Assembly (NCBI RefSeq): GCF_022554085.1
Contig: NZ_JAKFYR010000002.1
Location: forward strand, 584,202 to 648,201
Reading direction: 5' to 3'
DNA length: 64,000 nucleotides
Source of the DNA: Rhodococcus sp. CH91
GTDB lineage: Bacteria; Actinomycetota; Actinomycetes; Mycobacteriales; Mycobacteriaceae
Shown here: in pieces, positions 22,536-31,492 of the stretch
Layout: each line of letters starts with the position of its first letter
Numbering within the stretch: position 1 is the stretch's first letter
The notes under the pieces: generated by a model
Told to the model about the DNA's origin: nothing
Databases searched by the model: none
Seen by the model: only the letters and a program-made list of their open reading frames with translations
Position numbers and translations under genes: made by a program

Positions 22536-23482
22536 CGGGGCACGTTCACGGTGAACCGGACGCTGTCGCCCGGCATGGTCGCGATGGCCTGTTCGAGCAG
22601 GGTACCGAGATCCATCCGACCCACCACGGAACCGGTGGCCTGGGTGACGGGACGCAACGCGACGCCGATCGCGCCGAGCTCGGGTGCGAACCGCCTGAGG
22701 AAGTCGGCGAGTTCGATCTCCTCCTCGCGCCACGAGCCGAGGATCTCCTCGCCCTTCAGCACCGAGGACCCCTCGAACAGATACTCGTACGAGACACCGA
22801 GGGTCTCACCGAACTGGTCGAGCATGGGAGGTGCGGCGACCATCGCGGGCCGCATCCAGTCCACATCGCCCATCATCCACATGAGGTCGCTCAACACGGT
22901 TTCCAGCGACCCCTCGTGTCGGGTCAGCGTCGACAGCAGGAGCTCGGCGCCGCGACCTGCCGCGGGCATGCTCTCCTCGAGACCCGCAACCGATTCGGTG
23001 AACGTCGCGACGAGTTCGTTCAGCGACTCCGCGTCGGTTTGTTCGAGCAGCTCCGACGTGCTCGCAAGGAGATCGGGCACCGAGGTGGGCAACTCGACGA
23101 TCTCGGTCAGGTGCGCACCGTCCTCCAGATAGGGCCCCTGGGTGGAGGTGGGGAGGAACGAGAAGACCGGTTCGCCCAGCGACGACAGGTTCTCGACGCG
23201 CATGGTGCTGTCCACGGGGATGCGGTGGTCGGCTTCGTAGGAGATGTCCATGCGAACGAAACCGTCGAGATTCTCCATGCCGTCGACCCGTCCGATGTCC
23301 ACCCCGCGATAGACGACGCTCGATCCGGCGCGGAGTCCGGCCGCATCGCGCATGTCCACCACCGCGTGGGCGCGGCGCTGGGTCGGGTCGATCTGCAGCA
23401 CACCGACGACGAGATACCAGGTGCCCAGGATCATCACGAGGCCCAGGGCGAGTGCGGACATCCAGGCCGGAATTCGGGTCAC
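22532..23482 (-). CDS. mceF: MceF, MlaD-type lipid-transport subunit
   Basis: 316 residues: an N-terminal membrane anchor (about 8-30), an MCE/MlaD domain (about 35-115; YRGVDIGRVDGMENLDGFVRM) and a helical region that would extend the periplasmic tube. It is shorter than typical mycobacterial MceF (about 430-560) and lacks the long Pro-rich tail. GTG 23482 overlaps the mceE stop by four bases. As the last MCE subunit it is expected to join MceA-E in a heterohexamer on the YrbEAB permease. Confidence 0.93.
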   Translation of the reverse strand: MTRIPAWMSALALGLVMILGTWYLVVGVLQIDPTQRRAHAVVDMRDAAGLRAGSSVVYRGVDIGRVDGMENLDGFVRMDISYEADHRIPVDSTMRVENLSSLGEPVFSFLPTSTQGPYLEDGAHLTEIVELPTSVPDLLASTSELLEQTDAESLNELVATFTESVAGLEESMPAAGRGAELLLSTLTRHEGSLETVLSDLMWMMGDVDWMRPAMVAAPPMLDQFGETLGVSYEYLFEGSSVLKGEEILGSWREEEIELADFLRRFAPELGAIGVALRPVTQATGSVVGRMDLGTLLEQAIATMPGDSVRFTVNVPR

Positions 23483-24531
23483 GGGATAGCTCCGATCATG
23501 CGCAGGAGAACCAGTCCGTCGGCCGCCGGACTCCCCTCGTTGCCGGCGATGGTCACCTCACGGAGGTCGATGCCGGGTTCGAGAAGGAAGGGGACGAGTT
23601 TCTCGTCGACGAGCTCCACGAGTTCTGCGGCGTTGCCGCGCAGCTCTGTGGCGCTCGGCGACGGTTCGCGCAGCAGCGGCGTGAGAAGTTCGAGATTGTC
23701 GTTGATGTGCGGAAGGCGGGGGATCAGCCACTCCAGCCCGGTGACCATGGTGTTCACGTCGATGACGATGTTGAGCACGGCCTCCATGAAGAAGGGCACC
23801 CGGTCGAGTCGCCGACGTGCGGTGTCGGAGAACAGGAACCCCACCTCGTCACGGGCGGCGTCGAGACGCTCGGACAGGTCCTCCGTCGCGACGACGATGC
23901 GATCGATCTGGTCGATGTTCGCCGCGGCTTCGCTCAGATCGGTGGAGATGACCGCAGACAGTTCGCGGGTCTCCTGCGAGTCCTCGGGCAGCACTTCGTT
24001 CAGTCGACCGATCGAATCCTGCAGGCGGGTCAGGCTTCCCCCGTTGACGAACATCGCCATCCGCTCGAGCATGTCCTCGATCTGCGGACCCGGGTCCGTG
24101 TCCTGCAGCGGGATGGTGTCACCGTCCTGCAACGGCGCGCCGTTGCCGTCCTCGGGCGGCAGCAGAGCGATGTAGATGTCGCCCAGCACGGTGTTCTGCC
24201 GCAGTTCGGCACGGGTGCCGGCCGGCACGACCACCGACTCGCGCACGTCGATCCGGGCGACGGCGCTGTGCGGCTCGAGACCGATCGCCCGTAGGGTGCC
24301 GACGGAGATACCTTCGGAGCGGACGTCCGCCCCGGCCGGCAGACTCAGCAACGATTCGAATTCGAGATTCAGCCCGTAGGTCGGTCCGCGCACCCCGGAC
24401 CCGGGCAGCGCGTGGTCGCTGGGGTCGAAGCTGCATCCGGACAACACCACCAGGGCAGCGAGAACCGCGCCGACCATCCGGCGGTGGCCGGGCCGGCCGG
24501 TGTTCGGGGCACGGGTGAACGAACGGGTCAC
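23479..24531 (-). CDS. mceE: MceE, lipoprotein subunit
   Basis: 350 residues. As in other mce operons the fifth subunit is a lipoprotein: signal VGAVLAALVVLSGC with the lipidated Cys33. The MCE domain (about 50-130: LPAGADVRSEGISVGTLRAIG, NTVLGDIYIALLPP) is followed by a helical extension with EDLSERLDAARDEVGFLF. GTG 24531 overlaps the mceD stop by four bases. The lipid anchor may hold the tube to a membrane. Confidence 0.94.
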   Translation of the reverse strand: MTRSFTRAPNTGRPGHRRMVGAVLAALVVLSGCSFDPSDHALPGSGVRGPTYGLNLEFESLLSLPAGADVRSEGISVGTLRAIGLEPHSAVARIDVRESVVVPAGTRAELRQNTVLGDIYIALLPPEDGNGAPLQDGDTIPLQDTDPGPQIEDMLERMAMFVNGGSLTRLQDSIGRLNEVLPEDSQETRELSAVISTDLSEAAANIDQIDRIVVATEDLSERLDAARDEVGFLFSDTARRRLDRVPFFMEAVLNIVIDVNTMVTGLEWLIPRLPHINDNLELLTPLLREPSPSATELRGNAAELVELVDEKLVPFLLEPGIDLREVTIAGNEGSPAADGLVLLRMIGAIP

Positions 24532-25628
24532 GGCGTTGCTCCGATCGTCGACAGGACGAGCTGCGGCAAGGGCACCGACACCGAGCGGGAGGACACCACG
24601 GTGCAGCTGTCCGGTGCGATCTGTTCGAGTGCCGTACAGGTCGACGCGGCGTCGGGGGTCGGCACCTCGGCTCGGGGTGGACGGAGTTCGGCCGCGACCG
24701 ACCCGGGACGGGTCTGCACCATCGTCTCGAGCATCGTGATCGTGCCCGGAATGGTGGCGAGGAGCTCGCTCGAGCTCTCGGCCTGGGTGCGCAGCATCGT
24801 CAGCGTGGGCAGCGTCGAGTTCAGGGCGTTCATCAGGTACGGGAAGTGCTCGTTGAACAGCCGGTCGAGCGGCCCCACGGCCAGCGACAGCTTCTCGACG
24901 AGGATCTTCGCCACGACGAGCATCTGTTCGATGCCGGCCAGACCCGGGGCGAACGTCCGGATGGTGGACTTGACGTTGTCCCAGTCCTCGGTGAGCAGGG
25001 TCGTCATCTCGGCCGAGTTGTCGAGGATCTGCCCCAGTTGGTCCATGAAGTTGTCGGGGGAGGAGAGCAGTTCCGCAAGGTCGCGCAGTTCACGATTCAG
25101 TGTCGGTCCCAGGTCCTCGAACTCGCGTCCGGCGTCCTTCAGAGCGGATTCGAGCGGTGCCGTCCCGTCCGGCCCACGCTCGGTCATCTGCCGTACGAGC
25201 TCCGAGAACGAACCGAGGGCCTCCGACACGCTGACCGGGGTGCGGGTGTGTGCCGTATCGATGCATGTCTCCGACGCCAGGCCCGGCCCCGGGCGGGGAT
25301 CGGCGTCGACGAGTTCGAGGCGGCGATCGGTGAGAATGGACGCGTTGGTGATCACCGCGCCGGTCTCGGCAGGAAGTTCACGGTCACCGACGGTCATGTC
25401 GACGCGCACGCGCGCACCGTCGGGTTCGATCCGGTCCACGGTCCCGACGGAGATCCCGCGGATGGTGACCGGGGAACCGGGATAGAGACCGTAGGAGTCC
25501 TCGAAGTAAGCGCAGATCGAGGTGTCCTCCCGGGAGGTCGCGGCGAAGGCGGTCGCGCCGGCCACGGCCAGCGCCACGACCGTCACCGCAGGAACGAGTC
25601 GTCGTGTATTCGTCGTCGGTATTCGCAC
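24528..25628 (-). CDS. mceD: MceD, MlaD-type subunit
   Basis: 366 residues. N-terminal anchor (about 10-30, LVPAVTVVALAVAGATAFA), MCE domain (about 35-110: ICAYFEDSYGLYPGSPVTIRG, VGTVDRIEPDGARVRVDMTVG) and a helical C-terminal half. GTG 25628 lies one base after the mceC stop. Two cysteines near the C-terminus (ASTCTALEQIAPDSC) probably form a disulfide outside the membrane. Confidence 0.93.
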   Translation of the reverse strand: MRIPTTNTRRLVPAVTVVALAVAGATAFAATSREDTSICAYFEDSYGLYPGSPVTIRGISVGTVDRIEPDGARVRVDMTVGDRELPAETGAVITNASILTDRRLELVDADPRPGPGLASETCIDTAHTRTPVSVSEALGSFSELVRQMTERGPDGTAPLESALKDAGREFEDLGPTLNRELRDLAELLSSPDNFMDQLGQILDNSAEMTTLLTEDWDNVKSTIRTFAPGLAGIEQMLVVAKILVEKLSLAVGPLDRLFNEHFPYLMNALNSTLPTLTMLRTQAESSSELLATIPGTITMLETMVQTRPGSVAAELRPPRAEVPTPDAASTCTALEQIAPDSCTVVSSRSVSVPLPQLVLSTIGATP

Positions 25629-25629
25629 G

Positions 25630-26646
25630 TCAGCACCGTGTTCCCGGCATCGGGAGACAGACCTCGGGTCGCTGGACCGTCAGTCCGCTCTGGTCCACAA
25701 GGGCCTGGCCTTCGGGACCGGCGACGGCCGCGAGTCCCGTGAGCGTGGCACGGAGAGAATTCGTCATGGCCTCGACGGAGGCCGACAGTTCCGCACTGCT
25801 GTCGGCGGCCTCGACGAGGTGCGGGATGATCGGTTCGACCTTCTCCTGGTACGGGCCGCTGAGGAAGTCGAACAGTAGCCCTGCGAGCCCGGAGAGCCCG
25901 TCGGCGAAGATCTTCACGTCCTGATGGGCCTCGACGATCTTCGGGCCGAGGATCGCATAGCCCCGGATGATCTCGAGCGTGAGTTCCTTGTTGTCGTTCG
26001 CGGTGCGCAGGTACTCGTTGGACAGTTCGAGCAGACTCTCGATCTGGTCCTTCTGATTCGCGATGACGTCCATGACCGCTTCGAGATCGGTGACCGTGAT
26101 CCGTACCGCATCAGGGGATTCGCCGAGCAGTGCGGCGGTCTTGTCCAGGGAGGTGCGCAGTGCCTCGGTATCGAGTTCCTGCACCACCTCCGTGGCCTCC
26201 TCGAACATGTCGTTCACCAGGAACGGCAGCGCCGCACGATTCCGGGGGACCGGCTCGGTGAGCGGTTGCCGGCCCGCCGGGTGCACCGCGAGATACAGTC
26301 CGCCGACGGGCGTGAGCATCCGCACCGACACCGAGGTCTGGTCGCCGACGAAATGCTCGGAGTCCACGGTGAACTCGACGTCGACGTGGTCGTCGGCAAG
26401 GCGCAGCCCGGTGACCGAGCCGACCGGCACACCCGCGATGCGCACGTCGTCGCCGGCGGCAAGTCCCGCCGACTCCGGCAGTTCGAGGTGGTAGGTCGTC
26501 GAACCGACGGGTCGCAGATAGAGCACGAGGACGAGGCCCGCGACGAGCGCGAGGACGAGCAGACCCGACAGCGCCCACCACATCTGGGTGCGGGGATCGG
26601 AGTCCTCCGAACCGAAGTCGAATCGTCCGAACAGGCGGGTGCGCAT
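25630..26646 (-). CDS. mceC: MceC, MlaD-type subunit
   Basis: 338 residues. A 22-residue cytoplasmic lead, one membrane helix (about 24-46, LSGLLVLALVAGLVLVLYL), the MCE domain (about 50-130: AAGDDVRIAGVPVGSVTGLRL, MLTPVGGLYLAVHPAG) and helices that build the channel. The gene begins at ATG 26646, overlapping the mceB stop by one base (TGATG). The open frame upstream is antisense or out of context and was not used. Confidence 0.93.
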   Translation of the reverse strand: MRTRLFGRFDFGSEDSDPRTQMWWALSGLLVLALVAGLVLVLYLRPVGSTTYHLELPESAGLAAGDDVRIAGVPVGSVTGLRLADDHVDVEFTVDSEHFVGDQTSVSVRMLTPVGGLYLAVHPAGRQPLTEPVPRNRAALPFLVNDMFEEATEVVQELDTEALRTSLDKTAALLGESPDAVRITVTDLEAVMDVIANQKDQIESLLELSNEYLRTANDNKELTLEIIRGYAILGPKIVEAHQDVKIFADGLSGLAGLLFDFLSGPYQEKVEPIIPHLVEAADSSAELSASVEAMTNSLRATLTGLAAVAGPEGQALVDQSGLTVQRPEVCLPMPGTRC

Positions 26647-27683
26647 CAGGCACCTCCGTTGCAGATGGTCACGGGACGGCCCTGGAGCAGCATGTCGGCC
26701 TCGATCGGTAACTGCACCGCGCCGTTGCTGCACTGCCGGGACTCGTCCACGCGCGGTACCAGGGAGTTGATGCCCTCGAAGATTCCCGGCAGCACGGACA
26801 GGGTGTCGATGGCCGTTCCCGGATCCGGGATCACCTCGTCCACGCGGACGATGAAGTCGTCGTTGCGCTCGAGGAAGCCGGCGTGGTCGGCGGGAGCGCC
26901 GAGACCGAGCTGGGAGAGCAGATTCACGGTGCGGTCGATCTCCGCCATCTCGAGTGCACCGAGTTCGGTCAGGGACAGGAACTCGGTCATGCGGCTCACC
27001 AACGGTGTGAAGATCGAGTGGAAGACCTCGAGGATGTTCTCGAGGTTCTCGGACCGTCCTTCGAGCTGTTCGTCGAGGGCGGTGAAGTTGTCGAGGAGGG
27101 TGCTCATCAGCGCGCTGCGATCCTCGGCGTAGCTCGCGAGTTCGGCGATGTCGCGCATCACCGGGGTCGGGCTGGACTCGCTGCCTTCGATCAACGCTGC
27201 CACATTGGTGGCCAGCCGGTTGTAGACGGCCGGGTCCGCTTCGCGCAGAAGCGGTTTGAGTCCGTTGAACACTGTGGTGATGTCGAACGAGTCGACGGTG
27301 TTCACGACCGGCTCCGCCGGGTCGAGATCCGGGCTGTCGTCCTGGCCGCGCTGAAGTTCCAGATAGCGCTGACCGGTCAGATTCTGGAATTTGACCAGGA
27401 GTCGGTCGGATTCGCGCAGCCGGTACTCGTCGAGCACCGTGAAGTCCACGATCGCCCGGTGGTCGTCCGACACCGAGATGCCGGTGATCTTGCCGACCTG
27501 GACACCCCGCAGACGCACGTCGGCGTTCTCCTTCAGGCCGAAGACGTCCCCGAACTGGGCCTTGTAGGCGAGGGTCGATCCGCCGACCGGGCGTTCGATC
27601 GCCTGCACGATCAGCACGATGATCAGGGCGACGAGGCCGGCGAGCAGTGCGAGCCGGACGGCTGCCTGGCGTGGAGTTCTCAT
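26646..27683 (-). CDS. mceB: MceB, MlaD-type subunit
   Basis: 345 residues. N-terminal anchor (about 9-30, LALLAGLVALIIVLIVQAI), MCE domain (about 35-115: GLKENADVRLRGVQVGKITGISV, NLTGQRYLELQRG) and a helical extension; C-terminal Cys pair (SRQCSNGA, TICNGG). ATG 27683 overlaps the mceA stop by four bases. Confidence 0.94.
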   Translation of the reverse strand: MRTPRQAAVRLALLAGLVALIIVLIVQAIERPVGGSTLAYKAQFGDVFGLKENADVRLRGVQVGKITGISVSDDHRAIVDFTVLDEYRLRESDRLLVKFQNLTGQRYLELQRGQDDSPDLDPAEPVVNTVDSFDITTVFNGLKPLLREADPAVYNRLATNVAALIEGSESSPTPVMRDIAELASYAEDRSALMSTLLDNFTALDEQLEGRSENLENILEVFHSIFTPLVSRMTEFLSLTELGALEMAEIDRTVNLLSQLGLGAPADHAGFLERNDDFIVRVDEVIPDPGTAIDTLSVLPGIFEGINSLVPRVDESRQCSNGAVQLPIEADMLLQGRPVTICNGGA

Positions 27684-28696
27684 CGGATGCCTCCGGTGGT
27701 CTCGAGCGGGACCCGGAAGGCCGGAACGGTGTCGACGAGCACGTCCACTCCGAGGACCACCTGATCACCTCGGTGCTGCAGGGCGCCGTCGGCGCCGTCG
27801 ACGAGCCGGTCGACCTGGTCGGGGGTGACTCCGCGGAGGCTCTGGTTCATCGGGATCAGGATGTCGAGGAGCATGTCGACGGCATCCGAGGTCGGGCCGA
27901 GCGCACCGACGATCTCACCCGAGAGCGACAGGACGAGATGCGAGACCTCGGTGATCGTCTCGCTCGCCTGCTGGGTGCGGAAGTCGTCCTCGAGTTCCTC
28001 GACGGACGCGATCGCCGACAGGGTGTTCAGGGCCGACGGGGTGAACACCGCGATCCCCTCGGAGACATCCGCGAACTTCGGCAGCAGTTCGCTGAGAGGT
28101 TCGTTCTGGGTGCGGGCGACGTTCCGCATGACGAGTAGCGAGGAGGCGAGTAGCGGTGCCATCTGCTGGGTCAGTTCGGCGGCGCTGTCGATCGAGTCCG
28201 ACAGTTGCGGGGTCACCACGTCGAGCAGGAGCCGGCCCGAATCGCGCAGCACGGTGGTGACGGTGTAGTCCCCGACGTCGCCGAGGGCGAGGGTGCTGCC
28301 CGGTTCGATCGGTTGTCCACCCGGCATCGGGATGAGTTCCAGTGCGGTGGAACCGAATATGTTCGACGAGACGAAGCGTGTGTGCATCGCCGTCGACAAT
28401 TCGTCGACGTGGTTCTCGTCGACGCCGAGGGTCACGATCTGCTGTTGCGGGCCCTGTGGTTCGACCTCGACGACCGATCCGATCGACATGCCCCGCAGGC
28501 GCACGGCGGTGTCGGTGGAGACCCCGTCGCCGAGATTCGACGCGGTGACGGAGAACTGAACCTGACCGGACCGGTCGGGTTGCGACGTCCACCACGCGGC
28601 GGTGCCGACGAGTGCGGCGGCGACCACGACGGCGAGCCCGCGGATCCGCAATCCGCGGCGGCTGGGTCCGAAGCCCGAATACTGTGTTGCGCTCAC
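27680..28696 (-). CDS. mceA: MceA, MlaD-type subunit
   Basis: 338 residues. Anchor (about 18-38, IRGLAVVVAAALVGTAAWW), MCE domain (about 45-125: TDTAVRLRGMSIGSVVEVEPQ, SNIFGSTALELIPMPG) and a helical tube segment. GTG 28696 has GAGGA just upstream, 7 bases after the yrbEB stop. The mycobacterial MceA RGD/cholesterol-site features are not evident, so the lipid carried cannot be read off. Confidence 0.93.
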   Translation of the reverse strand: MSATQYSGFGPSRRGLRIRGLAVVVAAALVGTAAWWTSQPDRSGQVQFSVTASNLGDGVSTDTAVRLRGMSIGSVVEVEPQGPQQQIVTLGVDENHVDELSTAMHTRFVSSNIFGSTALELIPMPGGQPIEPGSTLALGDVGDYTVTTVLRDSGRLLLDVVTPQLSDSIDSAAELTQQMAPLLASSLLVMRNVARTQNEPLSELLPKFADVSEGIAVFTPSALNTLSAIASVEELEDDFRTQQASETITEVSHLVLSLSGEIVGALGPTSDAVDMLLDILIPMNQSLRGVTPDQVDRLVDGADGALQHRGDQVVLGVDVLVDTVPAFRVPLETTGGIR

Positions 28697-28703
28697 TGAT
28701 TCC

Positions 28704-29588
28704 TCACCCCGAGAAGCTGATCGTCGCGTCGAGGCCCCACATGACGAGCGTGAGCGCCATGTCGGTGGTCACGATCAGTACGAGGCTCGCCCGGATGGCT
28801 CTGCCCGAGGCGATCCCGACCCCTTCGGGACCTCCGCTGGCGTGATAGCCCTGGTAGGCGTGTACGAGCGTCACGACCAGGACGAACACGATCACTTTGA
28901 TCAGCGAGTAGATGAGATCGATCGGTTCGGTGAACATGTGGAAGTAGTGCTCGTAGGCGCCCGAACCCTGACCCTGCACCACGGTGACGGTCGCACCGGT
29001 GGCCACGAATCCGAGGGCGAGCGCGATCAGGTAGGACGGAACGACGGCGCCGACGGCGGCGATGAGCCGGGTGGACACGACATAGGGGATCGAGTCGATC
29101 GCCTGCGCCTCGAGCGCGTCGATCTCCTCGGAGATCCGCATCGCGCCGACCTCCGCGGTGATGCGGCAACCGGCCTGGGCGGCGAAGCCGATCGCCGCGA
29201 TCAACGGGGCGAGTTCGCGTGGATTCGCCAGGGCCGACATGGCCCCGGTCAGCGGTCCCATCCCCAGCATGTCCAGTGCGGAGAAGCCGACGAGTCCGAC
29301 CATCGCCCCCGCGACGATGCCCAGGATGGCCAGTACCGGCGCGACACCTCCGCCGACGATGACCGCGCGGCCGTTGCCCCACGTCAGATCGGTGAAGATG
29401 GCGACGGTCTGTCGCCGGTTGCGGCGCATCGCGTGTCCGATACCGCGGAACGCGATGACGACGAAGTGCAGGTGGAGGCCGAGGGATTCGATGGGATTCC
29501 ACGCCCGGCCGGCGTGGCGCGTCCACCGCAGACCGCGGGGAAGGTAGGGCGACGGCGTGGCAACGGATGCGTTGCGCGAGGTGCTCAT
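28704..29588 (-). CDS. yrbEB: YrbEB permease of the Mce system (MlaE family)
   Basis: 294-residue MlaE-type integral membrane protein; forms the permease of the lipid importer with YrbEA and an MceG ATPase encoded elsewhere. About six hydrophobic segments and the MlaE coupling-helix motif ISEEIDALEAQAIDSIPYVVSTR are present; VHAYQGYHASGGPEGVG is the usual C-terminal family signature. ATG 29588 overlaps the yrbEA stop by one base. The frame extends further upstream only as a shadow of yrbEA. Confidence 0.95.
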   Translation of the reverse strand: MSTSRNASVATPSPYLPRGLRWTRHAGRAWNPIESLGLHLHFVVIAFRGIGHAMRRNRRQTVAIFTDLTWGNGRAVIVGGGVAPVLAILGIVAGAMVGLVGFSALDMLGMGPLTGAMSALANPRELAPLIAAIGFAAQAGCRITAEVGAMRISEEIDALEAQAIDSIPYVVSTRLIAAVGAVVPSYLIALALGFVATGATVTVVQGQGSGAYEHYFHMFTEPIDLIYSLIKVIVFVLVVTLVHAYQGYHASGGPEGVGIASGRAIRASLVLIVTTDMALTLVMWGLDATISFSG

Positions 29589-30433
29589 CAGAGGAACCTC
29601 ATGGGCACGAACATCAGGACCACCTGGGTGATGAAGAGGTTGACGATCATGCAGGCGATGATGCTGAGCACCACGGCGGCGTTGACGCTGTCCGCGACGC
29701 CCTTCGGGCCGCCCTTGGCCTCGAGTCCGCGCTGGCTGGAGATGACCGCTACCACATAGCCGAAGACCGCTGCCTTGAACAGGCACACGATCAGGTCGGT
29801 GGTCGAGGCGAAGCTGCCGAAGGACAGCCAGTACGAGCCGGGAGCCACCCCCTGGCCGAGCGAGGCCACCGCGAAACTCGCGAGGATGCTCATGAGGATG
29901 ATCAGCACCGACAGCATGGGGGCGACGACGACCATCGCGAGGATGCGGGGGGAGACCAGCCTGCGCTGGGGATCGATGCCCAGGGTGCGCAGCGCGTCGA
30001 TCTCCTCCCGGATGGTGCGTGAGGCGAGGTCGGCGGAGATGGCCGATCCACCGGCGCCGCCGATGAGCAGGGCCGCGGCCAGGGGCGCGATCTGCTGCAT
30101 CACTCCCATGCCGCCCACCGCACCGGCCATCGAGTTGGCGCCCACGTTGTCGGTCATGCTGCCCACCTGGACGGCGATGACCACACCCAGTGGCAGGGCG
30201 ACCAGAACGGCGGGCACGGCCGAGACGGAGATGAAGAACCATCCCTGAACGACCGCCTCTCGCACCGGGAAGCGACCGCGTGCGATGTCGACGATCAGAT
30301 ACGCGGTGGACCGGAACGCGAGACGGAGCGTGCGTCCGAATGTGCGTGTGGAGTCGGCGGTGCGTGTGACGACGGCACCCCCGAACGGCCGCTCGCCCCG
30401 GACGTCTGCGTCCGCGGGTCGCGAGGTCTTCAT
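29588..30433 (-). CDS. yrbEA: YrbEA permease of the Mce system (MlaE family)
   Basis: 281 residues, first gene of the core mce operon. A charged N-terminal stretch of about 40 residues precedes the MlaE domain with TIREEIDALRTLGIDPQRRLVSPR and SSQRGLEAKGGPKGVADSVN. ATG 30433 follows a strong GGGGGG at 6 bases. The 154-base gap to the right (30434-30587) is likely the operon promoter, though readthrough from the oxygenase and TetR genes on the same strand is also possible. Confidence 0.95.
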   Translation of the reverse strand: MKTSRPADADVRGERPFGGAVVTRTADSTRTFGRTLRLAFRSTAYLIVDIARGRFPVREAVVQGWFFISVSAVPAVLVALPLGVVIAVQVGSMTDNVGANSMAGAVGGMGVMQQIAPLAAALLIGGAGGSAISADLASRTIREEIDALRTLGIDPQRRLVSPRILAMVVVAPMLSVLIILMSILASFAVASLGQGVAPGSYWLSFGSFASTTDLIVCLFKAAVFGYVVAVISSQRGLEAKGGPKGVADSVNAAVVLSIIACMIVNLFITQVVLMFVPMRFL

Positions 30434-30587
30434 CGAGCCCCCTGATGAACTGACATGAATCGATGGGTACTGGGAGAGACCGGCACGGATACAACCCGAT
30501 ACCGGAGTCGGTACTGCAAGGACGGCCGACAACCGCAGCATCGGCTCGCGTCCGCGTCGAGTCGACGCGGGTGCGGCGATCGGTGGG

Positions 30588-31451
30588 TCAGACCCCTAGC
30601 GCCGCACGGGCTTCCGGGATCATGCGTAGACGCTCGGGAACCAGCCGCGAGCCGACGCGCATGAATGCGAGGATCGCGCGGAACTCCCGTTCGCGGGCCG
30701 TGCTCCACTGCACGCCCCAGATCTGCCGCACGGGCTCGGGGAAGGCGCCGAACATCAGCGTCTTCACCGGCCTGGCGGTCAGGCGTTCCAGCAGGGCGGG
30801 AAGCGGGCGGGGGAGTGCCGCGAGTGCCGGTTCGAGCGTCGCGATCACATCCTGCTCGTCGACGAGTCGCTGCATCCGCCGGGTTCCGGGTGACATGGCG
30901 AGTTTCTCGGCGACGCCGTCCTCGACGTAGGCGCGAAGGCCCGCGACGTCGGTGGGCATGTCCTGCTCACGGACGCCGAACAGGACGCCGAGTCGTCGGC
31001 TCTCCTGGTAGAAGGCTTCCACCTCGGTCCCGGGTTGCGGGCCGAAGCAGGTCTCGATCGCATAGATGAGCGACTCGATCGTGGTGAGGTGGACCCAGGT
31101 CCACACGTCGCGGTTCCACGCGTGGTATCTGCGTCCCTCGTAGTCCTGACCCGTGATGGGGCGGTGCATCTCTCGCAGTTCGCGCGCCGACTCGGCGACG
31201 TCGTCGCCGAAGTAGATCCGATAGGTGTAGGCGAGGGTGTTCTCCGCGCGTACCGACGGTTCGGTGAAGGACTTCGAATGCTGTTCGAGCGCAACCATCA
31301 CGGTGGGATGGGTGCCCTGTAGTGACAACGCCCGGAACAGGAACATCGGCCAGATACGGCGATCGGCGAGCAATCGGGCGAAGGTGCGGTCGGCGACGGG
31401 GACGTCTTCGGTGAGGTCGACGGGAACATGTAGTGCGGGAGTGTCTTCCAT
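30588..31451 (-). CDS. MpaB/latex-clearing-type oxygenase (DUF2236)
   Basis: 287 residues of the oxygenase MpaB family, which includes rubber oxygenase Lcp and fungal MpaB; these bind b-type heme. Family blocks visible are THPTVMVALEQHSKSF, YRIYFGDDVAESARELREMH and HAWNRDVWTWVHLT, with several conserved His residues. No signal peptide. In actinobacteria such genes often flank lipid or terpene catabolism; lying just before yrbEA and after a TetR gene on the same strand, it may act on the lipid imported by the Mce system. Substrate unknown. Confidence 0.87.
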   Translation of the reverse strand: MEDTPALHVPVDLTEDVPVADRTFARLLADRRIWPMFLFRALSLQGTHPTVMVALEQHSKSFTEPSVRAENTLAYTYRIYFGDDVAESARELREMHRPITGQDYEGRRYHAWNRDVWTWVHLTTIESLIYAIETCFGPQPGTEVEAFYQESRRLGVLFGVREQDMPTDVAGLRAYVEDGVAEKLAMSPGTRRMQRLVDEQDVIATLEPALAALPRPLPALLERLTARPVKTLMFGAFPEPVRQIWGVQWSTAREREFRAILAFMRVGSRLVPERLRMIPEARAALGV

Positions 31452-31492
31452 TTCTGGGCTCCTCGGACTCGATGGCTGTGGCGGTAGCGTTG